The notes under the pieces: model-generated
Database searches by the model: none
Told to the model about the DNA's origin: nothing
What the model saw: only the letters and a program-made list of their open reading frames with translations
Made by a program: the position numbers and the translations under genes
Source of the DNA: Azospirillum brasilense
Lineage (GTDB): Bacteria; Pseudomonadota; Alphaproteobacteria; Azospirillales; Azospirillaceae
Direction: 5' to 3'
NCBI RefSeq assembly: GCF_022023855.1
Contig: NZ_CP059452.1
Coordinates: forward strand, 1-64,000
Length of the DNA: 64,000 bases
Part shown: positions 60,610-64,000 of the stretch, piece by piece
Numbering within the stretch: the stretch's first letter is position 1
Layout: the number at the start of each line of letters is the position of its first letter

Positions 60610-62379
60610 TCACCGCGCCGGACGGCGCAGCCATTCCGCCATCAGCAGCAGGGCCATCACGATCGCGAAGACCACGACGGACACGGCGGCCAGCGTCGGG
60701 TTCAACTGGAGGATCATGTCGTCCCACATCTGCTTCGGAAGCGTGGTCTTGACGCCGCCGCTGACGAAGATCGCCACGGTCAGCTCGTCGAAGGAGGTGA
60801 TGAAGGCGAACAGGAACGCCGCCACCAGACCGCCGCGGATCAGCGGAACGGTGACCAGCATCAGCGTCCGGAAGCGGTTCGCCCCCAGCGTCGCCGCCGC
60901 CTGGTCCAGCCGCCAGTCGTGCCCCTTGACCACCGCGGAGATCGCGACGAAGGCGAAGGGCAGGGCCAGCACCGTGTGGCCGATGATCAGGCCGAGGTCG
61001 GTGGCGACCAGCCCGATCTGGGCGAACAGGTAGAACAGCCCGACCGCGATGACGATGCGCGGCACGATCATCGGCGCCAGGAAGAAGGCGAAGATCGCCC
61101 CCCGCCAGCGCGAGGAGGAGCGGGCGAGCGCCAGCGCCGCCAGACCGGCCACCAGCGTCGCCAGGATCGCCGTGGCGAAGGCCACCACGAAGGAGCGGAT
61201 CGTCGCCGACACCCACAAGTCGGAGTTGAAGTAGACGCGGAACCACTCTAGCCCGTAGCCCGGCGGCGGGAAGTCGAGGAAGGGCGAGGTGGTGAAGGCG
61301 ATGGGAACGACGACCAGCGCCGGGGCGACCAGGAAGACGATGATCGCCGCGGAATAGAGCGGCAGCAGCCGGTCCATCATCTTCGGCCCCAGCGCGCGCC
61401 CGACCGGGGCGCCCAGCGCCGTCGACGCCTTGGCGAGCGCCGACAGGATCGTCATCCCGGCGCTGCGCAGGTGGCCCTGGCCGGCGCCGGTCCGCCCGGA
61501 ACTCTCTCCCGACAGGGAGGACAGGCCGAACAGCCGGTCGTAGACCCAGCAGGTGACCAGCGCCGCGACCAGCATGAAGGTGGCCAGCGCGCCGGCGAAG
61601 GCCCAGTTCAGCATCTCCTGGATCTGGGTGATGATGAGCTGCGCCAGCATGGTCTGCTGCGGCCCGCCGAGCAGCGCCGGAACGATGAAGAAGCCCAGCG
61701 ACGAGATGAAGGTCAGCAGCCCCGCCGCGGCCACGCCGGGCAGAGAGAGCTGGAAATAGACCAGCCAGAAGGCGTTGGCCGGCGGCGCCCCCAGCGTCTC
61801 GGCCGCCTGGACCAGCCGGCGGTCGATGGTGGTCAGCACCGGCAGCATGGTCAGCACGGCCAGCGGCAGCATGGCGTGGACCATGCCGGCCATCACGCCG
61901 AACTCGTTGTGCAGCAGCGGCAGAGGGGACATCCCCGTGCCGGACAGGATCTGGTTGATGACGCCGGTGCGCCCCAGGATGACCATCCAGGCGAAGGTCT
62001 TCACCAGATAGCTGGTCCAGAAGGGCACCATCACCGCCAGGATCGCCAGCCCGCGCTGGCGCTCCGGCAACTGCGCCAGCCAGTAGGCCAGCGGATAGCC
62101 GAACAGGAGCGACAGCAGGGCGGTCAGCCCGGCGATGCGGAAGGTGCTCATCAGGACGCGGAAATAGACGTCCGTGGCAACGATGCGGGCGTAATGGTCG
62201 CCGGTCCAGGCCGAGGTCTCCAGATCCTGGACGCTGAGGCCGAGCAGCCGCAGCACCGGGAACAGGAAGAAGATGGCCAGGAAGGCGAGGCCGGGGGCGG
62301 CCAGCCACAGAGGGCCGAAGCGCAGCCGCCGCCGCGCCGCCGCGAAGGCGCCGTCATGGTTCAGGGTTGCGGCGCTCAT
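60610..62379 (-). CDS. Fused two-domain ABC permease (PotB-PotC-like)
   Basis: Single polypeptide of 589 residues holding two permease domains normally made as separate PotB and PotC proteins. The first half (about 25-300) has six helices and coupling loop LVQAAETLGAPPANAFWLVYFQLSLPG. The second (about 330-585) has six helices and loop LDQAAATLGANRFRTLMLVTVPLIRGG. A polar linker with SGESSGRTGAGQGHLRSAG joins them. No stop, frameshift or internal start is seen, so the fusion is real in this sequence. It overlaps the ATPase gene by four bases and feeds into the ligase gene after 56 bases. Confidence 0.9.
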   Translation of the reverse strand: MSAATLNHDGAFAAARRRLRFGPLWLAAPGLAFLAIFFLFPVLRLLGLSVQDLETSAWTGDHYARIVATDVYFRVLMSTFRIAGLTALLSLLFGYPLAYWLAQLPERQRGLAILAVMVPFWTSYLVKTFAWMVILGRTGVINQILSGTGMSPLPLLHNEFGVMAGMVHAMLPLAVLTMLPVLTTIDRRLVQAAETLGAPPANAFWLVYFQLSLPGVAAAGLLTFISSLGFFIVPALLGGPQQTMLAQLIITQIQEMLNWAFAGALATFMLVAALVTCWVYDRLFGLSSLSGESSGRTGAGQGHLRSAGMTILSALAKASTALGAPVGRALGPKMMDRLLPLYSAAIIVFLVAPALVVVPIAFTTSPFLDFPPPGYGLEWFRVYFNSDLWVSATIRSFVVAFATAILATLVAGLAALALARSSSRWRGAIFAFFLAPMIVPRIVIAVGLFYLFAQIGLVATDLGLIIGHTVLALPFAFVAISAVVKGHDWRLDQAAATLGANRFRTLMLVTVPLIRGGLVAAFLFAFITSFDELTVAIFVSGGVKTTLPKQMWDDMILQLNPTLAAVSVVVFAIVMALLLMAEWLRRPAR

Positions 62380-63479
62380 GACACCAGCACCCCGGCGTCG
62401 GCGCGCCAGCGCACCGCGACCACCTCGCCCAGCCGCGGCGGTGCGGTGCCGCGGCGCAGGCGGACGGTGATCGTCTCCTCGCCGCCGAGTGACACCAGCA
62501 CGCGGGTCTCGGACCCGGCATAGACAGTGTCCACCACCTCGCCGCGCACCTCGTTGTCGCCGTCGCCGTCGATGTCGAGCTGTTCGGGACGGACGACCAG
62601 CGTGCCGTCCTGGCTGTCCGGCGTGTCGGCGGACAGGCGGAAGCTGCCGTTGCCGGTGACCAGCATGGGCGCTCCGTTGCCGTCGCGCCTGACCTGCCCG
62701 CGGAAGATGTTCGACACGCCGATGAAGTCGGCGGCAAACGCGGTTTTCGGGCGGGCGTAGATGTCGTGCGGGGTGCCGAGTTGCTCGATCCGGGCGTGGT
62801 TCATCAGGCAGATGCGGTCCGACATGGCCAGGGCTTCCTCCTGGTCATGGGTGACGTAAATGATCGTGGCGCCCGTCTCGCGGTGCAGGCGCTTGATCTC
62901 GTACTGCATATGCTCGCGCAGCTTCTTGTCGAGCGCCCCCAGCGGCTCGTCCATCAGGATGACCGAGGGCTGGTAGACGAAGCAGCGCGCCAGGGCGACG
63001 CGCTGCTGCTGCCCACCGGACAGCTCCTTGGGGAAGCGCCCGGCGAGGTGGCCCAGATGGACCATCTCCAGCGCCTCCTTCACGCGCCGCGCCAGATCAG
63101 CCGGTGCGACGCCGCGCATGCGCAGGGGAAAGCCGATGTTCTCGGCCACCGTCAGGTGGGGGAACAGGGCGTAATGCTGGAAGACGAGACCGATGTCCCG
63201 CTTGTGCACGGGCGTCCGGGTCTCGTCCTGCCCATCGATCAGGATGCGCCCGCCGCTGGGCTCCACCAGCCCGCAGATCATCTGCAGCAGCGTGGTCTTG
63301 CCGGACCCTGACGGGCCGAGCAGCGTCAGGAACTCGCCCGCCGGGACTTCCAGGCGGGTGGGCTCCAGCGCCGTGATGGCGCCGTACCGTTTGGTCAGGC
63401 CGTCGACCAGCAGCTTCGGCGTGGCGGCGGCTCCGGCCTGGACCGGCGCTGTCCGCGCCTGTGCGAGCGGTGAGAGCAT
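62376..63479 (-). CDS. ABC transporter ATP-binding protein, PotA-like
   Basis: ATPase of 367 residues: Walker A LLGPSGSGKTT at about 53-63, Q loop LVFQHYALFPHLTVAENIGFPL, signature LSGGQQQRVALARC, Walker B VILMDEPLGALD, switch His in IYVTHDQEEALAMSD, and a C-terminal TOBE domain (about 285-365). This is the plan of PotA/FbpC/MalK-type importers. Its stop overlaps the permease start (ATGA). The start at 63479 follows a purine-rich AAAGGAGACC stretch. The substrate may be a polyamine, iron complex or organic cation; the ligase next door suggests a carboxylate-bearing compound. Confidence 0.92.
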   Translation of the reverse strand: MLSPLAQARTAPVQAGAAATPKLLVDGLTKRYGAITALEPTRLEVPAGEFLTLLGPSGSGKTTLLQMICGLVEPSGGRILIDGQDETRTPVHKRDIGLVFQHYALFPHLTVAENIGFPLRMRGVAPADLARRVKEALEMVHLGHLAGRFPKELSGGQQQRVALARCFVYQPSVILMDEPLGALDKKLREHMQYEIKRLHRETGATIIYVTHDQEEALAMSDRICLMNHARIEQLGTPHDIYARPKTAFAADFIGVSNIFRGQVRRDGNGAPMLVTGNGSFRLSADTPDSQDGTLVVRPEQLDIDGDGDNEVRGEVVDTVYAGSETRVLVSLGGEETITVRLRRGTAPPRLGEVVAVRWRADAGVLVS

Positions 63480-63509
63480 GGCGGCGGGTCTCCTTTCCGA
63501 CAGGCGGGC

Positions 63510-64000
63510 TTAGCCGAGAATCCAGGCGTTGAAACGCTCGTTCATCTTCGACCGGTTGGCGCCCCACCAATCCTCCTTGGCGATGGTCATCACCTTCAGA
63601 TTGTCTTCGAAGGTCGGCAGCGCCGGGGCGCGCTCCTTCGGGATGCTCTTGTAGGCGTCGAGGTTGGTCGGGCCGTAGGCCAGCACCTCGGTGAAGACGG
63701 CCTGACGGGCCGGGTCGGCGCAGAACTTGATGAACTGGCGGGCGGCGTCGGCGCGCGGGTTGCCGCGGGGGATGCCCCAGCCCTCGATCGAATAGAGCCC
63801 CTGGTTCCAGTTGATCTTCACCGGGGCGCCGCCGTCGATCACCGCCTGGGCGCGGGCGTTCCACAGGGCGATCATGTCGACCTCGCCGCTCTGGATGAGC
63901 TGGCTGGACTGGGCGCCGCCGGTCCACCACACGGCGACGTGCGGCTTGATGCGGTCGAGCGCCTTGAAGGCGCGGTCGACGTCGAGCGGGTAGAGCTGGT
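63510..64000 (-). CDS. ABC transporter substrate-binding protein, PotD-like (5' end outside window)
   Basis: The last 163 residues or so of an extracellular binding protein of family 1/PotD type; the reading frame stays open to the window edge, so the signal peptide and first half are missing. Visible features are AVWWTGGAQSSQLIQSGEVDMIALWNARAQAVIDGG, then WNQGLYSIEGWGIPRGNPRADAARQFIKFCADPARQAVF, which are typical of spermidine/putrescine- or iron-type binding proteins. It ends 30 bases before the ATPase gene and so heads the visible operon. Ligand specificity cannot be judged from this half. Confidence 0.88.
   Translation of the reverse strand, partial: QLYPLDVDRAFKALDRIKPHVAVWWTGGAQSSQLIQSGEVDMIALWNARAQAVIDGGAPVKINWNQGLYSIEGWGIPRGNPRADAARQFIKFCADPARQAVFTEVLAYGPTNLDAYKSIPKERAPALPTFEDNLKVMTIAKEDWWGANRSKMNERFNAWILG

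Noticed and set aside
59024..62308. One 1094-codon frame joining the acyl-CoA ligase to upstream sequence
   Set aside because: Only the last 509 codons make a protein; the upstream part is an out-of-frame shadow of the permease gene, so this is not a fusion protein.
62376..64000. Naming the transporter potABCD for spermidine/putrescine
   Set aside because: The family match is broad, the binding protein is incomplete and the operon contains an acyl-CoA ligase, which does not fit polyamine uptake.

Overview
The window is GC-rich, densely coded alphaproteobacterial chromosome or chromid DNA. The mix of full FixL and FixJ sensors, several TRAP and ABC uptake systems, complete Kdp, MdtABC-type efflux and many small GC-rich palindromic intergenic elements fits an Azospirillum-like member of the Rhodospirillales/Azospirillales. 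That placement is inference from gene content and recalled protein resemblance, not from a marker gene. I saw no rRNA, tRNA, transposase, phage gene or CRISPR array.

Layout. 1-4964: a LysR regulator, then a GntR/FCD regulator divergent from a complete three-gene TRAP transporter (dctPQM). 5184-12708: mixed single genes: a DUF808 membrane protein, an XRE-type regulator, an orphan 64-residue protein with its own inverted repeat and strong terminator, a TPR/O-GlcNAc-transferase-like protein (GT41), an HD hydrolase, a two-gene ABC-2 exporter and a zinc-binding GFA protein. 12891-24872: a cluster of two amidases and two cysteine hydrolases of the isochorismatase/N-carbamoylsarcosine-amidase type around a five-gene peptide-type ABC importer, an AbrB-like membrane protein and a GntR/FCD regulator. 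A near-consensus sigma-54 promoter precedes the importer, suggesting a nitrogen-scavenging pathway for an amide-type compound. 25172-33363: kdpFABC-kdpDE for high-affinity potassium uptake, preceded by an extra 27-residue membrane peptide.

33534-43804: a TerC protein; a redox-type membrane cyclase (four-histidine membrane anchor, [2Fe-2S] domain, class III cyclase domain) divergent from a Crp/Fnr regulator; a YceI protein; a membrane protein; a nitroreductase; a receiver-only protein next to fixLJ; and a GMC oxidoreductase. The FixL protein carries haem-type signature residues in both of its PAS domains. 44033-53455: an RND efflux operon reading leftwards (mdtA-mdtB-mdtC-outer membrane factor). 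53734-58907: an aminotransferase divergent from a CoA-transferase/hydrolase, a small unknown protein and a chemoreceptor. 59024-64000: an operon of a PotD-like binding protein (cut by the window edge), PotA-like ATPase, a fused PotB-PotC-like permease and an acyl-CoA ligase, closed by a clear terminator.

The parts most worth following are the sigma-54-associated amide cluster, the cyclase/CRP pair, the tandem-haem-PAS FixL, the small orphan gene at 7160 and the dispersed palindromic element family.
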